Part shown: positions 57,427 through 64,000 of the stretch, in pieces
Position numbering within the stretch: position 1 is the first letter of the stretch
How the letters are laid out: each line of letters starts with the position of its first letter
Assembly (NCBI RefSeq): GCF_023954305.1
Contig: NZ_JAMLIG010000001.1
Coordinates: forward strand, 2,294,001-2,358,000
Direction: 5' to 3'
DNA length: 64,000 nucleotides
Source: Mesorhizobium sp.
GTDB taxonomy: Bacteria > Pseudomonadota > Alphaproteobacteria > Rhizobiales > Rhizobiaceae
Translations under genes and position numbers: made by a program
Notes under the pieces: generated by a model
Seen by the model: the letters and a program-made list of their open reading frames with translations, nothing else
Told to the model about the DNA's origin: nothing
Databases searched by the model: none

Positions 57427-57738
57427 TCATTCGTGAAACGTCGTTCCTTTCATGGAGGCCACGTTCATTCGGACAGCCTCGACCGAAGCGCGCAACGCGC
57501 CGTCCGCCGTCACGTCCCACACCAGTTCGGCATCTTCCTCTTCCATGGCCGGGTCGACATAGACGCAGGTTCCCATCACGCGGGGCTTCCTCCCATCCAG
57601 TCGACGCAAGCTTGCCGTCAGGTCCACGTCGCATTCGCCAGCCGTTTCGTAGACGGTGACGGGCGACGGCAGCTCCTCGCACTGCTTCATGTCCTGGGAA
57701 CATCCGACGATCAGCATCAGGGCAACAATGTGTTCCAT
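57427..57738 (-). CDS. Small hypothetical protein with N-terminal membrane/signal segment
   Basis: About 103 residues, unrecognised. Hydrophobic start MEHIVALMLIVGC, then several Cys (QDMKQCEEL, GECDVDL, GTCVYVD) that could form disulfides in the periplasm. AAGGAA precedes the ATG at 57738; a longer frame to 57759 lacks a site. A near-match to the stress promoter (GGAAC-N18-GTT) lies 24 bases upstream. The gap down to the lipoprotein start (57282-57426) holds only a CCGAACG/CGTTCGG hairpin at 57388-57405. Confidence 0.6.
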   Translation of the reverse strand: MEHIVALMLIVGCSQDMKQCEELPSPVTVYETAGECDVDLTASLRRLDGRKPRVMGTCVYVDPAMEEEDAELVWDVTADGALRASVEAVRMNVASMKGTTFHE

Positions 57739-57760
57739 GGCCGATTCCTTTCGGCGCATG

Positions 57761-57786
57761 AACGAGTTGCCGTTGTATTTGGTTCC
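57761..57786 (-). promoter_or_regulatory. Weak EcfG-type promoter before the 103-residue gene
   Basis: On the minus strand GGAAC (57786-57782) and GTT (57763-57761) are separated by 18 bases, one more than in the five exact matches nearby. Confidence 0.4.
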
Positions 57787-57839
57787 ATTCCGGCGGAATT
57801 GCGGACGATGCGGGCGTTATTCCCACGCCGGAACGCGGC

Positions 57840-58010
57840 CTACTGCAGGATAGCGAACGCCAGGATGGCCGCGACCGCGGCGCCCGCGGCGTAAGTGGCG
57901 ATCTTCAGCGCCGCCCGTGCGGGTCGCGGCGTCGGCAGGTCTTCCTCGGCGACGAAGCTGCCCATGGCAAATCGCGCCGCATCTTCCAGATGAAGCATCC
58001 TCGTGCTCAT
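57840..58010 (-). CDS. Small membrane protein, general-stress regulated
   Basis: 56 residues read directly from the minus strand (58010 to 57840): soluble start MSTRMLHLEDAARFAMGSF, a Pro-rich linker, then one hydrophobic helix ending the protein (IATYAAGAAVAAILAFAILQ). AGAGG lies 8 bases before the ATG and an exact GGAAC-N17-GTT promoter 35 bases upstream, which supports a real gene. Overlapping longer frames lack both. Function unknown; a tail-anchored stress peptide. Confidence 0.7.
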   Translation of the reverse strand: MSTRMLHLEDAARFAMGSFVAEEDLPTPRPARAALKIATYAAGAAVAAILAFAILQ

Positions 58011-58044
58011 GCGCTTTTCCTCTCCGATGGAATTCGTCAGCGTA

Positions 58045-58069
58045 AACGGGCTCCCCTCCCGCTGGTTCC
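58045..58069 (-). promoter_or_regulatory. EcfG promoter of the 56-residue membrane protein
   Basis: Minus strand GGAAC (58069-58065), 17 bases, GTT (58047-58045): the general-stress sigma factor consensus of alphaproteobacteria, 35 bases before the ATG. Confidence 0.75.
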
Positions 58070-58125
58070 ACTCCCATATGCTCGCACGGACAGGTTGAGG
58101 TCTGATTAAGTGCCCTATGACGTGA

Positions 58126-59136
58126 TCAGTCGGTGTGGAAACTGTCGGCGGGAAGGATCAGCCGGTAGAACAACCGGCCGGCCTCGGAATACAGGGTGGC
58201 GGAGCTGTTGAGCGAAGACGGCACGACGCGTTCGAGCGCCACGGTGCCGAAGCGCTTGCGTTCCAGGGTGGCGTCCGCCCTGGTGAGGGGCTCGCTCCAG
58301 ACCAGTTCCATCTCGCCATTCGGCAGCGGCCGCACTTCGATCCGCACCTGGCCCTCCGGCGACGACAGGGCGCCGTAGCTGACCGAATTGACAGCGAGCT
58401 CGTGCAGCGCCAACCCCACATGCAGCGCCGCGTTCGGATTGAGGTAAGGGGTCTCCCCATCCATCACGAGATTGCGTCCCGGCTCGGCGCAATAACGTGC
58501 TACCTGGCCCGCGACGAGCTGCGACAGGTCGGCACCGCGCCAGTTGGACGATGTGACGAGATCCTGGGAGGACGACAGCGACTGCAGCCGGCCGCGGAAG
58601 CGGGACAGGAACTGGTCGATCGTGCCGGCGTAGCGGCCGGTCTGCGCGGCGATGCTCTGGATTATGGCGAGCAGATTCTTCGAGCGATGGCTCACTTCGC
58701 GCAGGAGTGTCCGCAAGGTCTGCTCGCGCAGCCTTTGCTCGGTAATTTCCGTCGCGGTGGTGACCACGCCGATCGCTGTCCCGTCGAGATCGCGCAGCGG
58801 GTCCAGCCAGATCTCGAAACAGCTTACGTCTTCCGACGTCGAAATCTCGAGCTCGGTGTGTCGCCGCTGCCGGTCGGCCAGGACCAGCTGCTTCAAGCGG
58901 GTCAGGTCGTCGGCGACGGTTCTGGAAAAGATATCCGCGTCCACCCGCCCAACGAGCCCGTCGGCGCTCCACTTCGCCGGCGGGTTTTCCACCCAGCGGT
59001 AGACGAGCGAGGCATCCTGGGCGAGGATCGCCACATTAACGTTGGTCAGCGCCCGGATCAGGCTTGCCCGATCGGCGCCGTCTGCCACGGACGACGAGGT
59101 CGGCGACCAACCCTCGCTCTGGTCCGTTTCGGTCAT
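58126..59136 (-). CDS. PAS-domain HWE-type sensor histidine kinase
   Basis: About 336 residues, no membrane segment. A PAS domain (about 22-132: NVNVAILAQDASLVYRWVEN, ISTSEDVSCFEIWLDPLRD) and an HWE/HisKA_2 kinase with H150 (EVSHRSKNLLAIIQSIAAQT), HELAVNSVSYGAL in the ATP domain and a shortened FGTVALERVVP in place of the G-rich lid. The final ATP-binding part looks degenerate. ATG at 59136. Exact EcfG-type promoter just upstream, so it is itself part of the stress regulon, and it may phosphorylate PhyR or the nearby lone receiver (inference). Confidence 0.87.
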   Translation of the reverse strand: MTETDQSEGWSPTSSSVADGADRASLIRALTNVNVAILAQDASLVYRWVENPPAKWSADGLVGRVDADIFSRTVADDLTRLKQLVLADRQRRHTELEISTSEDVSCFEIWLDPLRDLDGTAIGVVTTATEITEQRLREQTLRTLLREVSHRSKNLLAIIQSIAAQTGRYAGTIDQFLSRFRGRLQSLSSSQDLVTSSNWRGADLSQLVAGQVARYCAEPGRNLVMDGETPYLNPNAALHVGLALHELAVNSVSYGALSSPEGQVRIEVRPLPNGEMELVWSEPLTRADATLERKRFGTVALERVVPSSLNSSATLYSEAGRLFYRLILPADSFHTD

Positions 59137-59168
59137 TCCTAGCCGCCCCGTGGTTGGTCCTGCGGCTA

Positions 59169-59193
59169 AACTATTGGCTCGGGCCAAAGTTCC
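59169..59193 (-). promoter_or_regulatory. EcfG promoter of the PAS-HWE kinase
   Basis: Minus strand GGAAC (59193-59189), 17 bases, GTT (59171-59169), 33 bases before the ATG. The rest of the gap 59194-59334 holds GC-rich repeats without a gene. Confidence 0.75.
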
Positions 59194-59334
59194 GCCAAAA
59201 CCCTTCGCTCGACCGACTCAACGGGCGACGTACGAAAACCGCCGGATCGCGCACCGTAAGGGGCGCGATCCGGCTTCGGCCCCGGGAAACCGCTGAGGGG
59301 GATTTCTAGTCTCCCGGAACGGGTGGGCCCTGCC

Positions 59335-59502
59335 TCAGCTTGCCCGGCGAACGAGGCCGGCGATCAGGGAAATCGCAAGGAACGCCAGGAACACGAAGAA
59401 GAGGATCTGCGCGATCCCCGCGGATGCTCCCGCGATACCGCCGAAGCCCAGGGCGCCGGCAATGATTGCCACGACGAGGAAGACAAGCGTCCAGTACAAC
59501 AT
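59335..59502 (-). CDS. DUF1328 small membrane protein
   Basis: 55 residues of the DUF1328 (YtjA-like) family: MLYWTLVFLVVAIIAGALGF then GGIAGASAGIAQILFFVFLAF, two membrane helices separated by a GG turn, and a basic end. Homologues are stress-induced in many proteobacteria. AGGAGAG lies 5 bases upstream of the ATG. An upstream frame extension to 59607 is rejected because it covers the promoter. Confidence 0.9.
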   Translation of the reverse strand: MLYWTLVFLVVAIIAGALGFGGIAGASAGIAQILFFVFLAFLAISLIAGLVRRAS

Positions 59503-59599
59503 CCAACTCTCCTGAAATCTGCGGTCGACCGCCTCCGGCGGAGGCCATCTCCCAGGTTCCGGCAAAATTGTGACCGAGCACGTCGATCCCGTTGCCAGA

Positions 59600-59624
59600 A
59601 ACGCCATTTCCCGGCTTTTGTTCC
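59600..59624 (-). promoter_or_regulatory. EcfG promoter of the DUF1328 gene
   Basis: Minus strand GGAAC (59624-59620), 17 bases, GTT (59602-59600), between the phyR stop and the DUF1328 start. Confidence 0.75.
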
Positions 59625-59641
59625 GCCGTTCTGGACCTGGA

Positions 59642-60436
59642 TTACGCGGCCGCTTTGGCCTGGCGATCGAAGAACAACGCCTGGCTGATCAGCGCCTTCA
59701 CCATGTCGGGATTGAACGGCTTGGTCACGAGGAAAGCCGGCTCAGGTCGCTCGCCGGTCAGCAGCCGTTCCGGGAACGCGGTGATGAAGATGACCGGAAC
59801 CGCGGTTGTCGAGAGAATCTCGTTGACCGCCTCGATGCCCGAACTCCCGTCAGCGAGCTGAATATCCGCCAGGACCATCTTCGGCTGCGTCCGTGCGAAG
59901 AGGCTGACGGCCTCGCCATGGGTGCGCGCGGTGCCAACTACCCGATGACCGAGGCTTTCCACCATTTCCTCGATATCCATGGCGATCAGCGGCTCGTCCT
60001 CGATGATCAGGATGTCGGTGGCCACCTGCCGGGAGATTTCGCTTGAGGCTTCGGCGACCAGTTCGGCGAACTCCTCCTCGGTAACGTCGAGGATTTCCGC
60101 TGCCTGCTCGTCACTGAAGCCCTCCACCGCGATCAGGACGAACGCCTGGCGCGGCAGCGGGGCGATGGAGCCGAGGTTGGCGGCGGCGCGGCGTTCCCAT
60201 GCGGACACCGGCTGCTCGGGCGGCAGACTCGAGGCGATGGACGAGAAGAGACGTGCGAAGACTTTATAAAGCGCCACCCGGTCGCTCGACGCCTGCGGGA
60301 AGATGCTGACGTCGGCAATGATCGCCTCGAGAACGGCGGCGACATGGGCGTCGCCGCTGGCCTGTGAACCCGATACTGCGCGCGAGAAGCGGCGCAGGAA
60401 CGGAAGATGCGGGGCGATGCTTGCAGAAAGGCTCAT
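59642..60436 (-). CDS. phyR: General stress response anti-anti-sigma regulator PhyR
   Basis: 264 residues: an N-terminal sigma-factor-like domain (about 1-135, with PLPRQAFVLIAVEGFSDEQAAEIL as the region-4 mimic) and a C-terminal receiver (140-262) with IIEDEPL, phosphoacceptor D191 (LADIQLADGSSG), FITAFPE and VTKPFNP. Phosphorylated PhyR binds NepR and frees EcfG. The ATG at 60436 has AGGGAGA upstream; the frame to 60541 would cross the promoter. Divergent from nepR-ecfG. Confidence 0.95.
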   Translation of the reverse strand: MSLSASIAPHLPFLRRFSRAVSGSQASGDAHVAAVLEAIIADVSIFPQASSDRVALYKVFARLFSSIASSLPPEQPVSAWERRAAANLGSIAPLPRQAFVLIAVEGFSDEQAAEILDVTEEEFAELVAEASSEISRQVATDILIIEDEPLIAMDIEEMVESLGHRVVGTARTHGEAVSLFARTQPKMVLADIQLADGSSGIEAVNEILSTTAVPVIFITAFPERLLTGERPEPAFLVTKPFNPDMVKALISQALFFDRQAKAAA

Positions 60437-60494
60437 GATAGGTACGTCTCCCTCAACGACGATCTGCGCCAGGAAAGGCGCATCTATGGTGCAA

Positions 60495-60519
60495 AACGTA
60501 CTCGGCGAAATAAAGTTCC
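60495..60519 (-). promoter_or_regulatory. EcfG promoter of phyR
   Basis: Minus strand GGAAC (60519-60515), 17 bases, GTT (60497-60495), followed by T. Gives positive autoregulation of PhyR by EcfG, as in other alphaproteobacteria. Confidence 0.85.
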
Positions 60520-60527
60520 TGCAGCGT

Positions 60528-60552
60528 GGAACTTTTTTCACAGCCGGTCATT
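60528..60552 (+). promoter_or_regulatory. Candidate EcfG promoter of nepR-ecfG
   Basis: GGAAC (60528-60532), 17 bases, ATT (60550-60552): one mismatch in the -10 triplet. It is back to back with the phyR promoter, the arrangement known for divergent phyR/nepR loci. Confidence 0.55.
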
Positions 60553-60653
60553 TTGGCGATGTCATCGATGTCGGCGGGCAGCGGTGGCCGGCGTGTTGCG
60601 CCATCCGGGACGGTGTGCGGCGCCAGCAAAAACCAAAGGGCGAGTTCGACGAC

Positions 60654-60848
60654 ATGACCAACCACAAGAAACAATCCGAGCGGCGGGCGGGCCGCCCCGG
60701 GAACGCCGACGTGCTCGGCAGCAACTCCGAGATTGGCCGCAAGCTGCGTCAGTACTATGACGAACTCGTTTCGGAGGACGTTCCGGACCGGTTCGCCCAA
60801 CTGCTCCAAGAGCTCGATCAGGCGGAATCTGCCGCGAAGCCGGAGTAG
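60654..60848 (+). CDS. nepR: Anti-sigma factor NepR
   Basis: 64 residues. The conserved core IGRKLRQYYDELVSEDVPDRF, then AQLLQELDQAE, is the NepR signature of two short helices that clamp EcfG, or PhyR when that is phosphorylated. The ATG at 60654 has only a weak AAAGGG about 14 bases upstream. It ends 5 bases before ecfG. The longer open frame upstream is non-coding leader. Confidence 0.9.
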   Translation: MTNHKKQSERRAGRPGNADVLGSNSEIGRKLRQYYDELVSEDVPDRFAQLLQELDQAESAAKPE

Positions 60849-60853
60849 GCCCG

Positions 60854-61399
60854 ATGGCAGTCTCAGCCGACTTCAAGTCCGGACTGCTGGCGGCGATCCC
60901 CAATCTGCGGGCCTTTGCCGTCTCCCTCACGCACAATACAGACCGCGCGGATGATCTCGTCCAGGAGACGCTTGTGAAGGCGTGGGACAAGCACGAGAGC
61001 TTCCAGCCGGGGACCAATCTGAAGGCGTGGCTGTTCACCATCCTGCGCAACGAATTCTATTCGCAGATGCGCAAGCGCGGGCGCGAAGTCCAGGATTCGG
61101 ACGGCATCATGACCGCCCGTCTCGCGGTCCATCCGAGTCAGCACGGTTCGCTGGATCTCGACGACTTCCGCGCCGCTCTCGAAAAGCTGCCGGAGGACCA
61201 GCGCGAGGCGATCATCCTGATCGGTGCATCCGGCTTTTCCTACGAGGAAGCCGCGGAGATTTGCGATTGCGCCGTCGGCACGATCAAGAGCCGGGTCAGC
61301 CGGGCACGAAGCCGGCTCCAGGAATTGCTCGGAGTGGAGGGCGACGGCGAATTCGGTCCGGATTCGATTGCGGTACAGATCATCAGTGCGGCGGTGTGA
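60854..61399 (+). CDS. ecfG: General stress ECF sigma factor EcfG
   Basis: 181 residues: sigma region 2 (AVSLTHNTDRADDLVQETLVKAWDKHESF, TNLKAWLFTILRN) and region 4 (LEKLPEDQREAIILIGASG, YEEAAEICDCAVGTIKSRVSRARSRL). The ECF15/EcfG type directs RNA polymerase to GGAAC-N17-GTT promoters, several of which lie within 3 kb. Five bases after nepR. Its last 17 bases overlap the convergent receiver-domain gene. Confidence 0.95.
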   Translation: MAVSADFKSGLLAAIPNLRAFAVSLTHNTDRADDLVQETLVKAWDKHESFQPGTNLKAWLFTILRNEFYSQMRKRGREVQDSDGIMTARLAVHPSQHGSLDLDDFRAALEKLPEDQREAIILIGASGFSYEEAAEICDCAVGTIKSRVSRARSRLQELLGVEGDGEFGPDSIAVQIISAAV

Positions 61400-61796
61400 T
61401 CAGCTTGTCCCGGTTCACTGCGGCCTTGCGCTGGACCGCCGCCGCCAGTGCGTCCACGAGGTCGTTTCCCAGATAGGGCTTGGTGAGGACGGGAACCTCG
61501 GGGAAGCTGGCCGACATTTCCATCGGGTTGGAATATCCTGTGGCAAAAACGAACGGCCGGCCCGTTTCGAACAGGGTGCGGGCGAAGTCGACGGCCGACT
61601 CCTCGCCAAGGCGCAGATCGACCACGGCCGCGTCGAAATCGAGGACGTCGCCTGCGGCCCCGATCTCGTTGAGGGTACGACAGATGCGTACCTCGGCCGC
61701 GCCGTAATCCCGGCAGGCCTGCTCGACCTCCATCGCAATCAGGAACTCGTCTTCGAGGACGAGAATGCTAAGGCCGTCGAGCGGCAGGGTTGTCAA
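61383..61796 (-). CDS. Single-domain response regulator
   Basis: 137 residues: one receiver domain only. LVLEDEFLIAMEVEQA gives the acidic pocket, FDAAVVDLRLGEES the phosphoacceptor Asp, FATGYSNP the Thr/Ser switch and LTKPY the Lys. No output domain. Such lone receivers linked to HWE kinases and PhyR can act as phosphate sinks in the stress pathway. It overlaps the 3' end of ecfG by 17 bases, tail to tail. Divergent from the Crp/Fnr-type gene. Confidence 0.88.
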   Translation of the reverse strand: MTTLPLDGLSILVLEDEFLIAMEVEQACRDYGAAEVRICRTLNEIGAAGDVLDFDAAVVDLRLGEESAVDFARTLFETGRPFVFATGYSNPMEMSASFPEVPVLTKPYLGNDLVDALAAAVQRKAAVNRDKLITPPH

Positions 61797-61850
61797 AACT
61801 TGTTTCTCCGAAATGCTTGGGTACGCTCATTGCAGCACTCCTGACAGTAC

Positions 61851-61866
61851 GTCATTTAACTATGAC
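61851..61866. promoter_or_regulatory. Palindrome between receiver gene and Crp/Fnr gene
   Basis: GTCAT-N6-ATGAC, a 16-base inverted repeat about 30 bases before the Crp/Fnr-type start. Symmetry and position suit an autoregulatory operator; it is not the TTGAT-N4-ATCAA Fnr/FixK box. Confidence 0.4.
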
Positions 61867-61891
61867 ATGTGCCTGAGCGGGGAGGAATGAA

Positions 61892-62647
61892 GTGACGATC
61901 GCAGCGCCGAGCTTGGGCAAGCTGTATCCTTGTGAGATCTGCCCGCTTCGGCCCTTGAACATCTTCCGTGATTTCCAGCCTGAGGAACTGGCTTTCATCA
62001 GCCGATTCAAGACCGGCGAACTGACGGTCGATCGCGGGACGACCGTTCTCGTGGAGGGCAGCCACAGCGCTCATCTTTATACGGTTTTGTCCGGTTGGGG
62101 CTTCCGCTACAAGTTGATGTCGGACGGCAGGCGTCAGATTCTGAACTACGTCGTGCCGGGCGATCTCATCGGCCTTCAGGGCAGCCTGACCGGCGAGATG
62201 CAGCACTCCGTCGAGGCGCTGTCGCCCCTGATGCTGTGCGTGTTCGAGCGCGATCAGCTCTTCGCGCTCTATCGCAACCATCCCGGCCTCGCCTACGATC
62301 TCACCTGGCTCGCCGCCCGGGAGGAACAGATGCTCGACGAAAACCTGCTGAGCGTCGGGCGGCGGAGTGCACTTGAGCGTGCGGCCTATCTCCTGGCGTT
62401 CCTCCACCAGCGGGCCAAGACGGTTCACCTCTATGCCAACGGCCGGGCGACAATCCCGATCACGCAACAGCATGTGGCCGACACGCTCGGCCTGTCCATC
62501 GTCCACACCAACAAGACGCTTCGCAAACTCATCAACCGCAATGCCATCCGCTGGCTCGACCGCGGCTGCGAAGTGCTGGATGAGGCGGCGCTTCTCGGCA
62601 TCGCAGGCTGGGAAGGGCTCGGCGAGCAGCGCCGCCCGCTGATGTGA
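61892..62647 (+). CDS. Crp/Fnr-family transcriptional regulator
   Basis: 251 residues: cyclic-nucleotide-binding-type barrel (about 25-140), dimer helix, and a C-terminal winged helix with ITQQHVADTLGLSIVHTNKTLRKLI. Two Cys near the N-terminus (YPCEICPLRPL) are not the four-Cys Fnr pattern. GTG at 61892 with GGGGAGGA upstream. The effector is unknown; regulators of this kind are frequent in rhizobial stress regions. Confidence 0.85.
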   Translation: MTIAAPSLGKLYPCEICPLRPLNIFRDFQPEELAFISRFKTGELTVDRGTTVLVEGSHSAHLYTVLSGWGFRYKLMSDGRRQILNYVVPGDLIGLQGSLTGEMQHSVEALSPLMLCVFERDQLFALYRNHPGLAYDLTWLAAREEQMLDENLLSVGRRSALERAAYLLAFLHQRAKTVHLYANGRATIPITQQHVADTLGLSIVHTNKTLRKLINRNAIRWLDRGCEVLDEAALLGIAGWEGLGEQRRPLM

Positions 62648-62700
62648 GGAATTCGGCTGGACTCGCGCAGGGAAAGGCATTTTGATACCGACGGATCGGA

Positions 62701-62725
62701 GGAACCTCGCTGCCGGTCCCGCGTT
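62701..62725 (+). promoter_or_regulatory. EcfG promoter of the DUF883 gene
   Basis: GGAAC (62701-62705), 17 bases, GTT (62723-62725), 30 bases before the ATG of the DUF883 gene. Confidence 0.8.
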
Positions 62726-62755
62726 TGGAATCGTGCAAACGCAAAGGAGCTTTCA

Positions 62756-63109
62756 ATGCCGTCTTCGACAGCGAAAACCGAAAAAGCCGCCAACGGTTCC
62801 AGGGACGCAGCTTCGCAGCCGTCGGTTTCCGAGATGGAGGCGCAGATCGAAACCCTGAAGGCCGAGATCGCAAAGCTCACGGCGCAGGTGCAGAGTTCCG
62901 GCGAGCGATCGCTGGAGGCGGTGAAGAACATTGCCCATGAAGGCCTCAACCAGGCGCGCGCCAAAGGCGAGGCGGCCATGCAGGGCCTGAAGTCCGAGGC
63001 GTATGACATCGAGGGGGAAATCGTCGCGCGGGTCCGCGAAAAGCCCGTTACCTCGCTGGCAATAGCTGCCGGCGTGGGTTTCCTGTTCGCGCTGCTGGCC
63101 CGCCGCTAG
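62756..63109 (+). CDS. DUF883/YqjD-ElaB-like membrane-anchored protein
   Basis: 117 residues: a long amphipathic helical region (EMEAQIETLKAEIAKLTAQV, then an Ala/Gly-rich coiled stretch) and a C-terminal hydrophobic helix (PVTSLAIAAGVGFLFALLARR) as in the stationary-phase ribosome-linked YqjD/ElaB family. GGAGC follows the exact EcfG promoter. It is the first gene of a two-gene unit. Confidence 0.88.
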   Translation: MPSSTAKTEKAANGSRDAASQPSVSEMEAQIETLKAEIAKLTAQVQSSGERSLEAVKNIAHEGLNQARAKGEAAMQGLKSEAYDIEGEIVARVREKPVTSLAIAAGVGFLFALLARR

Positions 63110-63131
63110 TCCCGGCCTACTCGGAGCGTTC

Positions 63132-63584
63132 ATGCTCGCGGCGCTGATCCAGTCCTTACTGTCCGGAGAAACGACGCGGGCGGCGAAGCGCGTCCGGCGC
63201 GCCATGATCGACTACATGATCGCCGGAATCTGCCTGGCGATCGGTTTGGGCTTCCTGATCGCCGCCGGCTATATCTTCGTCGCGGAGCGCTACGGTCCGC
63301 TCTACACGGCCATCGGCTTCGGATTGGGGTTCATCGCCCTGGCCGGCGTGGCGCTGATCGTCCATCGCATCATTTCCGGCATCCAGGCAAAGCGCCGCGC
63401 CGAAGAGGCTCGGGCCGCGCAGCTGCAGGCGCTTGCCGGGGCGACGGCCTTCGCGATCCTCCCCGCGCTCCTCAAGGGGCGGGGCGGCATTGTTTCGCTG
63501 CTGGCGCCGGTGGCTGCGATGGTCGCCTACGCAATCTTCAAGGAAAACAGCGACCTTGCTCGCGACGATGATCCGGACAGTTGA
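63132..63584 (+). CDS. Membrane protein, partner of the DUF883 protein
   Basis: 150 residues with two membrane segments near 28-50 and 58-82 (YMIAGICLAIGLGFLIAAGYIF, YTAIGFGLGFIALAGVALIV), a basic loop and a further hydrophobic helix near 115-140. It resembles the YqjE-type small membrane proteins found after DUF883 genes, but the assignment is loose. 22 bases after the DUF883 stop, so co-transcribed from the EcfG promoter. Confidence 0.7.
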   Translation: MLAALIQSLLSGETTRAAKRVRRAMIDYMIAGICLAIGLGFLIAAGYIFVAERYGPLYTAIGFGLGFIALAGVALIVHRIISGIQAKRRAEEARAAQLQALAGATAFAILPALLKGRGGIVSLLAPVAAMVAYAIFKENSDLARDDDPDS

Positions 63585-63609
63585 GGTCTGACAGATCTCG
63601 GCTATTTTC

Positions 63610-63634
63610 GGAACCGATGCGCAGGAAGCGCATT
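63610..63634 (+). promoter_or_regulatory. Weak EcfG-type promoter before the last small gene
   Basis: GGAAC (63610-63614), 17 bases, ATT (63632-63634), the same one-mismatch form as the nepR promoter, 29 bases before the ATG. Confidence 0.45.
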
Positions 63635-63662
63635 GGCATGCGACGATCATGTGGAGCATGTC

Positions 63663-63863
63663 ATGCGCAGATTCTTCCAAGCCCGCGACGCCCGCCAGGG
63701 CCGGCGGGGCTTTCCGGTCTTCGTCATCCTGCTGGTTTCACTGGCGCTGGTCTGTGCGGTCTGGTTCGCCGTCGAGATCTACGGAACGTCGATCCAGTCG
63801 CCTCGGACGGAGGCGACCCAGCCGACGACGGGTGAGCCCGCGCCGTCTCAATCGGGCGGCTGA
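63663..63863 (+). CDS. Small membrane protein
   Basis: 66 residues: basic N-terminus (RRFFQARDARQGRRGFP), one hydrophobic helix (VFVILLVSLALVCAVWFAVEIY), and a Thr/Pro/Ser-rich tail. No family recognised. The ATG at 63663 has GGAG about 9 bases upstream; a second frame to 63633 is possible. A near-match stress promoter lies upstream. The stop overlaps the convergent kinase gene by 16 bases. Confidence 0.6.
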   Translation: MRRFFQARDARQGRRGFPVFVILLVSLALVCAVWFAVEIYGTSIQSPRTEATQPTTGEPAPSQSGG

Positions 63864-64000
63864 CTAGAGGCCCGCGGCACCAGGACCCGCAACGATCTGG
63901 GATGAATGCGGACCGTCGTCTCTTGTTCGACTGGAAAAAGTTCGCCGTCGATGACGCAACGATGCCGCCGATGCAGGCGGGTGAACTTCAGGACGACCTG
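63848..64000 (-). CDS. Diacylglycerol/sphingosine-kinase-like protein (C-terminal part)
   Basis: The last 50 residues of a gene cut by the right edge. CVIDGELFPVEQETTVRIHP then LRVLVPR matches the C-terminal lipid-kinase (COG1597, YegS/DgkB-like) strand where IDGE is conserved. Such kinases phosphorylate diacylglycerol or related lipids at the inner membrane. The reading frame continues to TGA at 63848-63850, overlapping the small membrane gene tail to tail. Too short for certainty. Confidence 0.65.
   Translation of the reverse strand, partial: QVVLKFTRLHRRHRCVIDGELFPVEQETTVRIHPRSLRVLVPRASSQPPD

Noticed and set aside
59556..59560. Second GGAAC upstream of the DUF1328 gene
   Set aside because: No GTT at 16-18 bases; the exact match at 59624-59600 is the better promoter.
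61892..62647. Crp/Fnr-type gene as an oxygen-sensing Fnr
   Set aside because: Only two Cys near the N-terminus, not the four needed for the usual Fe-S cluster, and no Fnr box upstream.

Overview
The window is a high-G+C, gene-dense chromosomal segment from an alphaproteobacterium, most likely Hyphomicrobiales/Rhizobiales of the Mesorhizobium-Aminobacter kind. The evidence is a PhyR/NepR/EcfG general stress locus with HWE-type histidine kinases, a NodD-like LysR regulator, a rhizobial-style pst-phoU-phoB operon, a ROK-controlled xylose ABC system, and many GTG or TTG starts behind good ribosome-binding sites. I see no tRNA, rRNA, CRISPR array, insertion sequence or prophage.

Layout. 1-4.9 kb: the end of an FCD-type GntR regulator, then a minus-strand set (ThDP-dependent decarboxylase, KDPG-type aldolase, PLP-dependent D-amino-acid deaminase/aldolase-like protein) with a divergent SDR dehydrogenase. 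5-8.8 kb: an oxidative or nitrosative stress group (Cys-rich HTH regulator, truncated haemoglobin and an E. coli-type murB in one minus-strand run, divergent sodB, then an unknown Cys-rich protein and a flavin reductase). 8.9-16.8 kb: an IclR regulator and two operons (TRAP transporter plus GST; cyclase, cupin, SDR and 3-hydroxyacyl-CoA dehydrogenase) preceded by near-identical promoters. 16.9-35.8 kb: a catabolic block with an amidohydrolase/decarboxylase, aldehyde dehydrogenase, CrtI-like flavoprotein, Fe-alcohol dehydrogenase, a Liv-type ABC transporter with fused ATPases, a 2-hydroxyacid dehydrogenase, a creatinase-like M24 protein, TetR and NodD-like regulators, an MFS carrier, a carotenoid/stilbene-cleaving oxygenase, a second GST and a GlcG/HbpS protein. 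I infer uptake and breakdown of plant- or lignin-derived aromatics, but no substrate can be read from sequence.

36-41 kb: a sulfotransferase-like gene overlapping a C15-peptidase-like gene, then a large multi-PAS hybrid sensor kinase. 41.4-47.5 kb: pstS-pstC-pstA-pstB-phoU-phoB behind a Pho box. 47.6-50.5 kb: a vanadium-haloperoxidase-family protein paired with an FG-GAP/ASPIC protein. 50.5-55.2 kb: a ROK repressor divergent from xylFHG, with a 23-bp palindrome on the promoter. 55.3-57 kb: a CHASE-domain HWE kinase.

57-64 kb: the general stress response locus. PhyR, NepR and EcfG sit together, and five promoters match GGAAC-N17-GTT exactly: those of phyR, a PAS-HWE kinase, a DUF1328 peptide, a previously uncalled 56-residue membrane peptide, and a DUF883 gene. 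Three weaker matches precede nepR and two small genes. The window ends inside a diacylglycerol-kinase-like gene.
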